Origin: Warburgia ugandensis
Lineage: Eukaryota; Streptophyta; Magnoliopsida; Canellales; Canellaceae
Assembly (NCBI GenBank): GCA_035236585.1
Contig: CP141135.1
Location: 5,366,001-5,430,000, forward strand
Length of the DNA: 64,000 nt
Reading direction: 5' to 3'
A program made the translations under genes and the position numbers. Under the pieces are notes generated by a model. The model had not been told where the DNA came from and searched no databases. It saw only the letters and a program-made list of their open reading frames with translations. This document shows, piece after piece, positions 49,251 through 64,000 of this stretch (the first letter of the stretch is position 1; each line of letters starts with the position of its first letter).

Positions 49251-52201
49251 TGTAATATCCTTAATTTTAAAGATAAAAATAGGAAATTATTAAATAAATT
49301 AAAATAAAAATTTATGGATGAAATTATTTCCTGAAAACAAAATAATTAGAAAGTGCTCATCGATACGAATCCAACGCCACCAAGAACGCGAAAAACGGAG
49401 CTCAAACGAGGGAGTTATGAGCCGTCAAAGTTGTAAGGGCAAAATGGTCTTTTGACGTAAACGTGTTACAGGGGTCCAAATTGATAACGGCACCCCTGTC
49501 TACACACGTCTCTACCAGTCCGGCGAAATCGCCGGAGAGACGTGGGAAGAGACGTGTGGGGAAGAGTTTCTCTTCCCCAAGACTCTAAAACCCTATATCT
49601 ATGCTCCTCTAGGAGCCAAAACGCTCCACTTTGAGCGTTTTCCATGAATGATACGCAAAACCCTAGATCTGTAAAAACTTGAATTTTCCGGCGAGTGGAG
49701 CCCCGGCAACACGAGCAACTCCGGCCAGGTGCAAGGTAAGCCTCAAAACCTATGTTTTTCTGTATTTATTAATTAGGAAATTAATTAGGAAAACGTTTAA
49801 AAATTTTGGAAAAAATCAGATTTTTAGGAACTTTGTGCATGCTACTGTTGGAGTGTGATTTCACGGACCAAACCTTGTCCGTTTGAAAATCGCACCGTCC
49901 AACTAGTGCACAAGAGACCCAAGAGCATACCCTTTAAATTTGGGAGTGATCCAACGGTGTAATTGCCCAGAAAACTCAAAAACCAGTACCTAGGGAGGTT
50001 TTTAGGAACTTGGGAAAAATCGTTTAAAAACCATGTTTTTGAGAAAATTAGTGCAAAAGGAGGGCATAAATGGATTCTAGAGAGAATTCTGAAGAAAATG
50101 GCGCAAAAATCACGCAAAACGGAGCTGCAGAGCTCAGCCGAGGCGACCTAATCCGGTCGTCTTCTCCGGCGTCGTCAACGGCGTCGGCGCCTGCGCCGAC
50201 GCCAAGACGCACTCACGACGCCGAGGGACGACGTCACATGACGTCGTCGCCGCAACGCGTGCGCGGCGCCGCGCGCGTGCGGAGCATGCGTGGTTGGCTG
50301 CCGCGGTGGGACCGGGACGCGCCGCGCGCGTCCCGTGCGGCGTCTGCGACGCCGTGCGTCTTCGTGCGCCCGTATACGTCGGTATAAACCGGCGGAAAAG
50401 GGCGCCGCGCCGGTTTAAACCACCTTATGGTGGTCCGTGAGCCCCATTTGAGGGTAGTTTTCACTAAAACTTGATTTTTGGGAGCTAGAGAGGTCCAAAT
50501 CACGATCCGAAAGAGGCGTTGTGACCGTATTGACGACGCGGACCTAGTTTTAACTTAAAAACTTAGAAATGACCACTTTTTATTTAGAAAAATTTTAAAA
50601 TAGTGATGTGACATGTACAGGTGCACTTGAATATACCAATTAAAGGGAGTTATTAGCAAGCTAGTGATCTCACACGAGGTAGGTGACGACAACTAATGTT
50701 TTGCCTTGATTTTAAACCATGTTTTAAACATAGCATCATGTGTGATTGTGTTTTTAAAGTGCGATTTTTATTTACCATGGATTTCATGCGACATTGCGTA
50801 CGAGGATGGTTATTCCAAATTGAATTCTTTTCTTGAATAAACTTATTTAAACTGCTTTTACAAGCATGATGTTAATTAGTTATGCTTAATTAGAGATTTA
50901 TTTCTTATTATATATATAGAAAATGCATGGATTTACATGGAAATGAGAATAGAGGCTTATTAGGCTGGTCCTTTGATAGGCTAACCCCGGGATGAGGGGC
51001 ATGTCTTGGGGATTGCAAGCTATAAGTGCTCTTGAGTTTTAGCATATACATATGATTTCCGTGTTTTATATTTGATGACGGGTGCTCTCGCCCTGGGCGT
51101 CATGCTTTAGGAGGGATAGTGGCCGCCACCCACCTTCCGAGATTATGATGTGATGAGTTTGTGATATGATAGACACCGCCCATAGATGGCATTCGGTAGG
51201 GGTTTGGTAACATGGATAGTCCACACTACCGGTCTGAGCCTTTCCATGGGGACAGACGTTAAGTCTCCCGTTATGGTGTCGACGGGGAGCGGCGGTGGTT
51301 GATACCCATGGAGGGTTGCCACTGCTGCATGTTGGCCCATACTCTTGTTATGTGAGCATGTATGATGAGCATGGTTATAGATGGTATGCACAGGTGTGAC
51401 GACACTCGAGAGGTTGACTATGTGTACTCCGATCGGGGATGTTAGTGCGATGTGGTGGGACCCATTACCTTAGGGTGCCCTTATTCTTGTTGTATGCTCC
51501 ATGTTATTGATTCATGTCATGTTTTAACTCCGTGAATTTCATGTTTTAGCATATGGAATAAATTGGCATTTATTGAACATGGCATTATGATATCACTATC
51601 TTCATAAATGTTAGATTTTTCAACAGTATTGTTCATTATTTCTTGCATTTATTACATTAATTGTCTATATACCTACACAAGCGATAGCTTCTTTGAGGCA
51701 TTGCTTTGTTTTGCAATGCCTTAGATCTCGACGCGACAGGAAAGGAAAAGCGGTTGATAAACCTTGAGAGCTGCGAAGACTAGTTTCCCTATAGTTTTAG
51801 AAAGTAATGTGAGTCATTAGAGTGGATTATCATTTGAATTTTATTATGGACTGCATACTTTATATTTGGATGTGATTTAGATCTTTGGACATATATTGGA
51901 CATTTATATAGGATGTTATGATGGATAGACCCTGGGCCATATTATTATTGTCTTTTGGATGTTTATTTGATTTAAAATAAAGGCGCCTATTTATTTGACG
52001 TTGATTTATACGCGGATCATTTATTTATGTTTAAATTACGTATACGTCATTTTGAGAAAGGAAAAATTAACACCCGGAGTTTTAAGATAGGTTTAGTAAA
52101 ATGTTAAATAAATCTTTTCTCATGGGATCCCAAATGTTCTTATTTAAATTGCCATTATAAAAAAAAAAAAAAATTTTGTCTTAAAAATCCGGGGTGTTAC
52201 A
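49251..52201 (+). mobile_element. Solo LTR, family B (B2)
   Basis: It starts TGTAATATCCTTAATTTT and ends CCGGGGTGTTACA, with perfect duplications 'gctat' at 49246-49250 and 52202-52206. It is 2,951 bp and colinear with B1 in the opposite orientation; the two are very similar by eye. GC-rich core at about 50130-50450; stem-loop at 51693-51724. No PBS or internal region. Confidence 0.93.
51696..51721 (+). other. Stem-loop in family-B LTR B2
   Basis: AGGCATTGC (51696-51704) pairs with GCAATGCCT (51713-51721) around an 8-nt loop. It follows 'gcgatagctt', like the other family-B and family-A copies. Confidence 0.8.
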
Positions 52202-52206
52202 GCTAT

Positions 52207-52460
52207 ACATTTGGATGATCTAACTAAATCATCTTGTCAGGCCCCCCCCAAGTTAGAATATCTACTAAAATCATGCCCATTGAATTTATGTACTAACAAA
52301 ATTTTAAAATGCAACTAAAATGCCTAAAATGTTCAAACAATGCAACTCCTAAAAATTTTGAATTTTTGAAAATTTATGATTTTTTTTGAATTTTTTGTGA
52401 GTTTTAAATAAAATTTCTTGAAAATTCCATTGTAGGTCCCTGGCAATGACGCCAAAAACT
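52207..52460 (-). mobile_element. Athila-like internal remnant with PBS
   Basis: The stretch is colinear with 26459-26630 ('actaacaaaattttaaaatg', 'aacaatgcaactcctaaaa') and ends with a tRNA-Asp PBS on the minus strand (52438-52454, 14 of 17 positions). Only the first ~250 bp inside the 5' LTR remain. Confidence 0.7.
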
Positions 52461-54347
52461 TGTTGAGTTTTTCACAAGTGCACAATTGTTGTAGTCTAGC
52501 TAATGCAAATCCGGGTTAATTCCATTAAGACTCGACTTAGATTTTGGAGTTTACATAAACTTTAATTGTCAAATTAATCAAAATAAAGTCCAAAGTCTTT
52601 AACCATTCTAAGAGTAAATAGTTCTAAAATTAAGCAATCAAGAAATGAAAAAGAATAACAAATTTACTAGAAATTACAACATGTGCTAATGAATAACAAT
52701 TTACTTTAACATAAAGTAAATACAAATACTCTCCTATCTTGTCCAATGTGTTACGCAGCAACTACAATATATACTAGTTAACGAGTAATATGAGCTAAAA
52801 AGGAATTAGTCTTGAATTAATCTCTTATTATTCTTGAAACAAAATGTAGATACATAATTTCATAATAACACCATCCAAGGAATGAATAAGACGAAATAAA
52901 GAAAAGACAAAACAGGGCATCAAAGGCAGTTAAATTAAAGTCTTAAGGGCAATTTTGGAATTTAATCAGATTTCTGGTTTTAAACTTAAAAACCAGAAAC
53001 CCGATGGAGTGAGAAGAGGTGGGAGAAGAGGAAGAAGAAAAGAGGGGGGAAAAATCCCATCTGGGTTTTCTCTCCCTGGACCGGCCGGAGGCGGTAGAGG
53101 TGGAGAAAGAAACTGGGCAGAGGAAAAAAAAGAAGGGTTCCCGGCGGTGCTGGGTTTTGCCGGAAAACGAGAGGAGCAAAGAGGAGATGGGAGTCGACGG
53201 TGAAGGGGCAGAGGGATCAGAGGGAGAGGAAACAAGGGGACTGCGATGCCGGTGAAGCCTTTCGTGCCTGGCAGCTGCGGTTCGGGTTTCCGTTTCCGGG
53301 CCGACCGGTGAGACTCTGGGGCATCGTTCGGTGTGGAAGCAGAGGAATAAGATGGGGGAAATGGCTGTGATTGAAATGGAGAGGTCAGAGAAGGGGGTCC
53401 TGGTGAAGGCTGCCGGCCTTAGCTCGATGCGATGATGGGTAGATGATACAGAGATGGGAAGAGTCGACCGGTGGCTAGCACAGAGGGAGATGGGTACCGG
53501 GTAGTCATCAGGAACGAGGAGGAGACGAGGGAGATTGGGGAGACAGACGTTGAATGCAGCTGCAAGGATTGCCAGTGACCGTCTGGCCATCGTCCGGCAT
53601 CTGGAAGCTAGGGTGGATCTGGATCGGTTATAGGGAAATAGAGGGGAGGAAAGGAGGGAGACCTAGGTGTTGCGGGAGAGATAGACAGATGTGAACGGTG
53701 ATGGAGGGCTGGGCGGTGTTGCTATGCGGTGCCGGCCGGTGGATGAGATACGGAAGAAGAATGAGAAGAGAGTGCGAGGGAGAAAAGGAGAGGGCTGGAT
53801 CGAGAGGCCGAGCGGAACAGTCCTTCTCTCTCCCTCAAAGGAATAGTCTTTCCGCCTCTCTCCCTCAAAGGAAAAGAGAGCTAAGAAGAAAAACGGTTCT
53901 TTATAAGAGGATCCCAAAAGGTTTCCTTTTGGATTCCTTACTTTGCCTATGCTATTGTGTAGCCCATGCAATACCCTAACAGGCTGTCAATGCAGTGTGT
54001 CTCTCTCATGCGATGCCCCTTGCACTCGTATAACTTGTGACGTACATGCATGCCAACATGCTTCTTTTGAAGGCTTGCTTTGTGATGCAAGACCTATCAA
54101 ATTAGGTCAAATCTAAACTATTCAAAGTACTTTTAATTATCTATAAAATAAAATAAAATAAAATAAAATATAAAATTAAAATTATCTAATATATATATAA
54201 TAAGCTATAATAATCTTCTGATTGTTAATTTTTTAAATTAATAGTTAAATGATCAATTATAATTAAAATTAATTTAAAATTATCTTGTTAAGTAGTCTAA
54301 TAAAATATTAATCTAAAATTATTTTAGGTAAGATTAAGGACTCAACA
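52461..54347 (-). mobile_element. Athila-like 5' LTR, second element
   Basis: It starts TGTTGAGTTTTTCACAAG and ends GACTCAACA, like 26631-28133, with the PBS next to it. At 1,887 bp it is longer and its middle (about 52990-53960) differs, being GC-richer and giving long but motif-free open frames on both strands, including one of 215 codons on the minus strand. The rest of the element is missing on its left side. Confidence 0.75.
54144..54172. repeat. (AAAAT)n simple repeat
   Basis: About five to six AAAAT units lie in the U3 side of the Athila-like LTR. Confidence 0.8.
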
Positions 54348-54434
54348 GTTGCCCTCACAAATTTATACATAAGAGGCTCACTTTTGAATGATCCAAACTA
54401 TTTAACTGATTTCTAGTTCCAAAAAAGTATATGG

Positions 54435-54501
54435 ATTGGATCATTCTAGCATCTCAATGTTGTTTTGTTAGTACGGAAAATGGATGCTAGAATCATCCAA
54501 T
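54435..54501. repeat. Short inverted repeat
   Basis: attggatcattctagcatc (54435-54453) and gatgctagaatcatccaat (54483-54501) are reverse complements at 18 of 19 positions, 29 bp apart. It may be a small decayed MITE or a chance hairpin. Confidence 0.55.
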
Positions 54502-54655
54502 GATCATGATATTATATTTTTATCTATGGCATGTGGGGTATCGAGAGCGAGAGCAATCATATGAACAGGTTAGATCATCCAAAGGTGAGGTCTGTTCATT
54601 CCAAAACTTGGACGCTTCTTGGGAAGATAGGGCTAGCAATAGCATTCCAGCAAAT

Positions 54656-54830
54656 AAAAAAGGGGCAGCCCCGGTGCACGGGCTCCCGCCTATGCGGGGT
54701 CCAGAGAAGGGGCGGACCATAATGACTTATAGTAGGCAGCCTTACCTTGCATTTTGTAAAGAGGTTAATTTCACACCTTGAACTCGTGACCTTAAGGTCA
54801 CGTGACGACAACTTTTGCTATTGCTCCTCC
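54656..54830 (-). mobile_element. Full-length Au SINE with target duplications
   Basis: It is in minus orientation with an A-rich tail at the left. It is flanked by 15-bp duplications matching at 14 positions: agcattccagcaaat (54641-54655) and agcattctagcaaat (54831-54845). Confidence 0.93.
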
Positions 54831-54845
54831 AGCATTCTAGCAAAT

Positions 54846-55715
54846 GAAATCATTAATATTTCAAGGAGAAAATCATATCTTAGGATACGCCCCTTACCAC
54901 TAATGTGAATGATCTTTATGAAACCTAGAGTGAAAGCGCAAGAAATTATTATTATTAAGATGAAAGGATATTTTTACAGAAAATTTCAGCAATTTCATTA
55001 TCCTTACTAATGGAAGGGTAGGGAGGCAGCATAAGTAGATGGTAGCCCACCAAGTTGGACATCTTCAATGTTTGACACTTAAATTAAAGGTTCTAAAGTA
55101 TGGATAGGGCCACCAGCTGACGATCCAAACCATTCATCTCTCGGCACTACAATGAATGGTGGATCGTGTATCTTAAATCTTCTTCGGGCAATCTCAGCTT
55201 TTGGTTTGAGGGGTATTACACTTGATCAGCTGTTTATATTACTTGTCTTGATCTGGTTACTTCATGAGAAACAAGAGGTCCCTAATTGATCTAATCACAT
55301 CCTTAAAGCTGAAAACAGAAAGGGGCCCACCTGGAATCACCCACGGTATTGATCAAACAAAGATCAGATTCAACAATGCCACGCTTATTGTAAATTTATG
55401 AGTGGGTCCTACTCCCTACCGTATTTGAGGTACAATGATTAGCTAAAGCGTCTTTGAACTCCTTGTAATCACACTCAAATCAAGGGCAAGACTGTAATTC
55501 CATTCCAATTTGTTATGTCCATCCTGATGCCTACTTACTTGTTCTTGACCTTTTTGGACTCTTAGCTCTTAAGCAAGGTGTGGTGGTTGGTTTCTTGACT
55601 AGATTAGGAAAGGAAAATGATATTTACACCCTTGATTCAATAGATGCTCCACACTCCTTGTTTCATGCACTTTACTATTTAGCATATAAAGATTATATTA
55701 TTAATTATTATTATT
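54846..55715. other. Unassigned sequence
   Basis: I see no gene or named repeat. Confidence 0.45.
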
Positions 55716-55869
55716 TAGCCTTGGTGCAACTGTAAAGTTGTCATTGTATGACTTGAGGTAATGGGTTCAAGGCCTGAAAATAGCTTCTTGTAAAAATGCA
55801 AGTAAGGTTGTGTCCTATAAACTCTTATGGTCTACTCCTTGCCTGGATCCCACATATGTGAGAGCTTGT
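55716..55869 (+). mobile_element. Au SINE, 3'-shortened
   Basis: The head (agccttggtgcaactgtaaa) and body through 'tgagagcttgt' are present; the last ~20 bp are missing. Confidence 0.8.
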
Positions 55870-55876
55870 CCATTCG

Positions 55877-56053
55877 GACAGCCCAAGTGCACGAAGCTCC
55901 CGCCTATCTAGGGTTAGGAGAAGAGGCGGCTCACAAGGGTTTACAATACGCAGCCTTATTTTACATTTTTGAGAGAAGCTGTTTTCACGCCTTGAACCTA
56001 TGACCTCAAAGTCACACGACAACAACTTTACCTTTGCGCCAAGGATCCCCTTC
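55877..56053 (-). mobile_element. Au SINE, inverted next to the previous copy
   Basis: A near full-length minus-strand copy starts 7 bp after the plus-strand copy at 55716-55869. The pair forms a long inverted repeat with tails facing each other. Confidence 0.85.
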
Positions 56054-58257
56054 ACCGGCAACAAGAGAATCTCTTGTATGCCATGATCTAAAATCTCTTA
56101 AAATGAGTAATTTCTTGAAACTTTATCTACAACTGCCCATGCTACCACACTGTTTAATCCTTGCTGCCCACACAAACTGCCGTGGGATCTCTGCGGCTCT
56201 AAACGTTCCGTCATTCCTTTCTTTCCAAATCAATCATAAAGTAGTTGCCAAAGAGACTTGCCTTTAGCTGATGGAGATTTCCACAACCAAGCGGGTAAGA
56301 GATTGAGAATTGAAGACGGCATTATCTACCGGCTCATACAACCAAAAAATTATTATTGTTGTTATTTTATTGATATAAGCAAAGAATTACGATGCATTAG
56401 AAATAGATGAATTAGAAACTTTGACGATCAATGGCGATACTACAATCATCCATTCAACATGAAGAACGATTTAGTAGACATCTAAAGCCAATGCAATCAC
56501 ATGAATAGGCTGGATCAACAAAGTTTGGCTCCTGATAAAGTAGTTCTCGGACGCTCTTACATGGAGTATCTATTTGGCATTCCTTGAACAAAAACATTTA
56601 AGGTAGATTATGCATTTTTTTTCCCCTTAAGCATGGAATTTCAACGGAAACCCCCTGTAGACTCTTCGCTATGTATCCCTTAGGGGTAGCAAATTGTGTT
56701 GGCGGGTCGTATTCGAATTGTGTTGAAATCGACCCTATACTTAAACACGACTTGTTTACAACACGATTTTTCACGCGTCATCCACAAAATAATACGAACA
56801 TGATAAGACTCGACCCTAACTCTCCAAATTCATATCCAGCTCAAGTCATGTTATTGTGTCGTACCGTATTTTGCCTTCCCTAGTATCCATCCCAAAATCT
56901 AATGAGATGGAGAATGTTGTCTTCCAAACCCACGAACTCGCGTCAAAGATAAGGTGTCTCTTTCTGCCAAGCCATTCGACTACGAGGCTTATCTTCATTC
57001 TCATACCAAAACTTTGGCATTGGCTGCCCCTGGATTAATTGTTATGCCTTTCCTGTTGTGGCTTTCACTTATTTGCAGATCTAAGAAAGAGCAAGGAAAT
57101 TGCTTCTGGTCATGCAATCAATCTCGGAAAAGCCCGCATAGATATTGACTGCCAACATAATAATTTTTTAGCTTCCCTTGTTGTTCACTTTTATTGGTAA
57201 AATATTGGAATTTTTAAATAAAGATATTGATCATCTTTTCATACTTTATGAAGGTGGACATTGTACCAGACATATGACTGTATTGGCACCAAAGTCCATG
57301 TCTACTTTGTTTTTTGAAGGGGGCCCTTGTATCATCATCATCATCATACTTGCATAATGATGCTTGAGGTTTTCTTCACTTCCACTTTAAATAACTTGCT
57401 TTTCTATGTCCAAAATAAATGCCAAGTCTGCTTTGCCTAACGATCTAATTGAAATTGACGACTAGGATTGACACGTAGCTTGCATAATATTTTTTAATTT
57501 TTGTGTTTATAATTTAAATTTTTAAAAACTCAACTTAATTCGAAGCCCAGGCGACTCGACTTAATTCAAAGTGACCAGTGAGTGAGTAAAAAATACTCAG
57601 AGTGAGATTCTAATAGTCTTTTATTAGTTTCTAGTTATATTCAAATAGTATATATGTGTATGCATGGATAATTGCTCGGGAAGTTGATTAAGATAGATGT
57701 GGTGTTGTTGTTTGGTGGGTTGTGTTTAAATCTTAGAGAAACTAAAATATGTCTGAATGAGTTAAGTCAAAAGAGTTTTCTAAATCTGCTTGCGAGTTTT
57801 AGAACTTATGACGTTGTTAGAGGGAGGGGTGGTGTGGTGTTGGAGATCTTCACTAAATTGCCAATTTAAGACACATACTTCGCTTGCAAGATATGGGTAG
57901 AGAAATATTTGGAAATTTCTAGTGATTGGTTTTGGAATACAAAACCATTATTGTGAATTAATTATATGGCTTTGAGCAACAAAGGGGATATAGTAAGGAG
58001 ACCTTGCTTAGTTGCTGTTTGGCTGCTCAACTAAAGTTGGAATAATTAAGACCCTTTGTACTCCTTTTTCTTCTTAAATCAAACATAACATAACTTTAGC
58101 TAGAGTTGGATATGACCCTAAACCTATTCAAGGCACGTGGAAATCAAGGTTAAATGAGATCCTCATCGTCTCTCCATGATCTCCAAATCAAATAGTTCCC
58201 ACAGCTGACAGCCTCGGTTAAATGTCTACTTTCAATCATGAGTCATGGTTCATGTGA
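56054..58257. other. Unassigned sequence, one possible gene fragment
   Basis: A frame around 56945-57070 reads as a soluble piece (LSAKPFDYEAYLHSHTKT) followed by a hydrophobic segment (ALAAPGLIVMPFLLWLSLI) and a possible splice donor region. It looks more protein-like than its surroundings, but I cannot name it and no further exon is convincing. The rest has no recognised feature. Confidence 0.3.
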
Positions 58258-58382
58258 AGGGGAACCTTGGCACAATGGTAGAGTTGTCGTCATGTGACCT
58301 TGAGGTCATGGGTTCAGGGCGTAGAAACAACCTCTTCCAAAATGCAAAGTAAGATTACATACTATTGACCTTTGTGGTCAGC
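58258..58382 (+). mobile_element. Au SINE, 3'-truncated
   Basis: The head and middle ('aggggaaccttggcacaatg' to 'tattgacctttgtggtca') are present; the conserved 3' third is missing. Confidence 0.8.
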
Positions 58383-58960
58383 GTGAACCCCTTCTGTAAG
58401 GATTGCACGATCATGAGCTACCGAAGGAAATGTTGAAGCATGTAAAGGTCAGGTCTCAGAAGTTCATGGCAGTTAGGTAGGAGGATGCTATAGAAATTAT
58501 AATTCTTTAATTCCTTAACTTGTAGATAATAAATTATTATAAATCACTAACTAGACGACATTTTATAAGTTAACTATTAACAAATATCCCTTGATCCTTT
58601 TCTCTTTTTTTATGAAATGGATTATAAAATGATCCTTGTTACACCGAATATAACAGTTTCAGAAGAATGTCGTAGGAGTGTCCATCGTTTACAGAGGAAT
58701 GCTGGTGTACAGCACGACAACACTAACAGGTTTGTAATTCCTTCACTTTTGTATGATACGCCTTACACATCATTGATCCATGCCGTTGATCTAACTTTTC
58801 CATCTCTGGATACCTGCCGGTGCAAAAGTGATGCCATAACTGCACCTCGAGCATCCAAGAAATGGTGTTTTCATGTTACTGAACGATTAGAAGCTCTACA
58901 TAAGCAAGCGCCAATCCATGTATGTCCTTCTTATAGTACCATTATCAATACCATGTTTAG

Positions 58961-59141
58961 TAAAAGGGGCAGTCCCGGTGCACAAAGCTCCCGCATATGC
59001 AAGGTTTGGGGAAGAGGCGGACCACAAGGGTCTATATTACGCAACCCTTATCTTGTATTTTTGCAAAAGACTGTTTCCACATCTTAAACTTGTAACCTCA
59101 AGGTCACACGATGACAACTTTACCATTACGCCAAAGCTCTC
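58961..59141 (-). mobile_element. Au SINE
   Basis: This near full-length copy is in minus orientation, about 0.9 kb upstream of the kinase gene. It supplies the C-terminal third of a spurious 156-codon frame (58617-59087). Flanking similarity (around 58945 and 59143) is too weak to call target duplications. Confidence 0.85.
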
Positions 59142-63144
<4,003 letters not shown>

Positions 63145-64000
63145 AGAGGTTGCAGAGTGGGATGAGCAGGCTAAAGGTTAATGTGGCCAAGTGAAGGTTG
63201 AGCAAAGAGTATCTCCATATGCCACCCTTTAGACATCTCCTCTCTAATGTGGGTTGTGTGTGTGATTTATACTAGGGGCATAAGCTTTCAATAAGATCCA
63301 TTTGATTGATTGGATGTTTTCAATTATGAATACTGTTGGATACTTGGAGGAAGTGCTTCAAAGACAAGCTTGGAGTGGGATGGATGGATAACTCAGAAGA
63401 CACAACTCCGGCTGCATTGATGGACTTGCCGCATTTACATATGGCATGGCAGCAAGTTAATATCTGGAAAATACATGTAATGAATGAAGACGGTACGCCC
63501 CCATCAGGTTGAGTGGGAAGGAAGGATAGAGATGAGAGTAACAGCTCATTTTCACTGATTTTGGTGTCCGGAAAGCGTATATTGTCACTTAAAAATGCAC
63601 ATCCTATTCCTTTCAAGGGAGACCTTTTGAAAATAAAAAGAACTACAAAAGTATTAGCACATCTTGGACTTTCAGAGGACAACCATGTGGGCAGTGGGAA
63701 GCTTTTTCATTTTAGAAGTAGAGAGACCTGGTGGGCAAGTCTCAGATGTATATGAACGGTTAGTTCACTTTAGTCTACTTTTGCAAGTTCATGATCACAG
63801 AGATACTTGACTTGTGAGGGGCTTCATTCAGGCAACTCTTTTTGACCTTTTACAACATTATTTCAACTAATGGGAAGGTGCAAAGTTCCTTTGATTCCTC
63901 TGCCAATCTCGAGCTCATTGCGATCATGTATCTGTACTGAACTAACTTCAATGGCATCTAATAGCTTCTTTTTTGTTACTGAATTTTGGTAGTATGAGGC
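63145..64000. other. 3' flank of the kinase gene
   Basis: I see no second gene. A 120-codon open frame on the minus strand (63682-63320) has no motif and is probably chance. The 3' UTR of the kinase is expected here. Confidence 0.4.

Noticed and set aside
50070..50503. Arg/Ala/Ser-rich frames on both strands
   Set aside because: They come from the GC-rich core of solo LTR B2; equivalents occur in B1.
52943..53590. 215-codon minus-strand frame
   Set aside because: It lies in the GC-rich middle of an Athila-like LTR, overlaps open frames on the other strand and has no domain.
58617..59087. 156-codon open frame
   Set aside because: Its last third is an inverted Au SINE and the first part has no recognisable motif; no splice or promoter evidence.

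Overview
The window is nuclear DNA of a flowering plant: one spliced gene with GT-AG introns, plant Ty3/gypsy LTR families, Au-type SINEs, an endogenous plant pararetrovirus and long GA/CT microsatellites. It is AT-rich and mostly repeats. The species cannot be named from sequence alone; the feel is of a large woody-angiosperm genome, but that is inference.

Layout. (1) 1-6,694: copy 1 of a locally duplicated locus. It encodes an unannotated 149-aa, three-transmembrane protein (5054-5503), with an orphan copy of its 5' flank (about 2131-2850), a truncated N-terminal copy (4321-4440) and an Au SINE. (2) 6,700-13,700: a solo LTR (family C, perfect 5-bp TSD) and a decayed caulimovirid remnant on the minus strand (PBS, movement, coat/zinc knuckle, protease, RT; RNase H not seen). 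(3) 15,559-38,207: a nested retrotransposon block. An old family-A LTR was split by an Athila-like element (16141-28133, TSD ccttt), a solo LTR of family B (29794-32732, TSD agtac) and a younger family-A LTR (33297-36943). The Athila element itself carries a 4.45-kb solo family-A LTR (21248-25700, TSD ccgta). The block ends in a rearranged family-B fragment pair. (4) 38,208-47,125: SINEs, then copies 2 and 3 of the 149-aa gene (41955-42404 and 46131-46580), a second truncated copy (44514-44650) and a C-rich island with a 176-aa open frame. (5) 47,126-54,347: (CT)n, an Au SINE, a second solo family-B LTR (49251-52201, TSD gctat) inverted relative to the first, and an Athila-like 5' LTR with its PBS. 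(6) 54,348-60,035: a cluster of Au SINEs and unassigned sequence. (7) 60,036-63,144: a four-exon SRPK-type protein kinase gene whose last exon carries a one-base deletion that truncates the catalytic domain.

Only two gene families look host-encoded and alive or recently alive: the triplicated small membrane protein and the SRPK-like kinase. Nothing links them functionally. The main unexpected signal is a stem-loop at the same place in three otherwise different LTR families, with different bases but preserved pairing. All similarity statements come from reading by eye; no alignment or database search was run.
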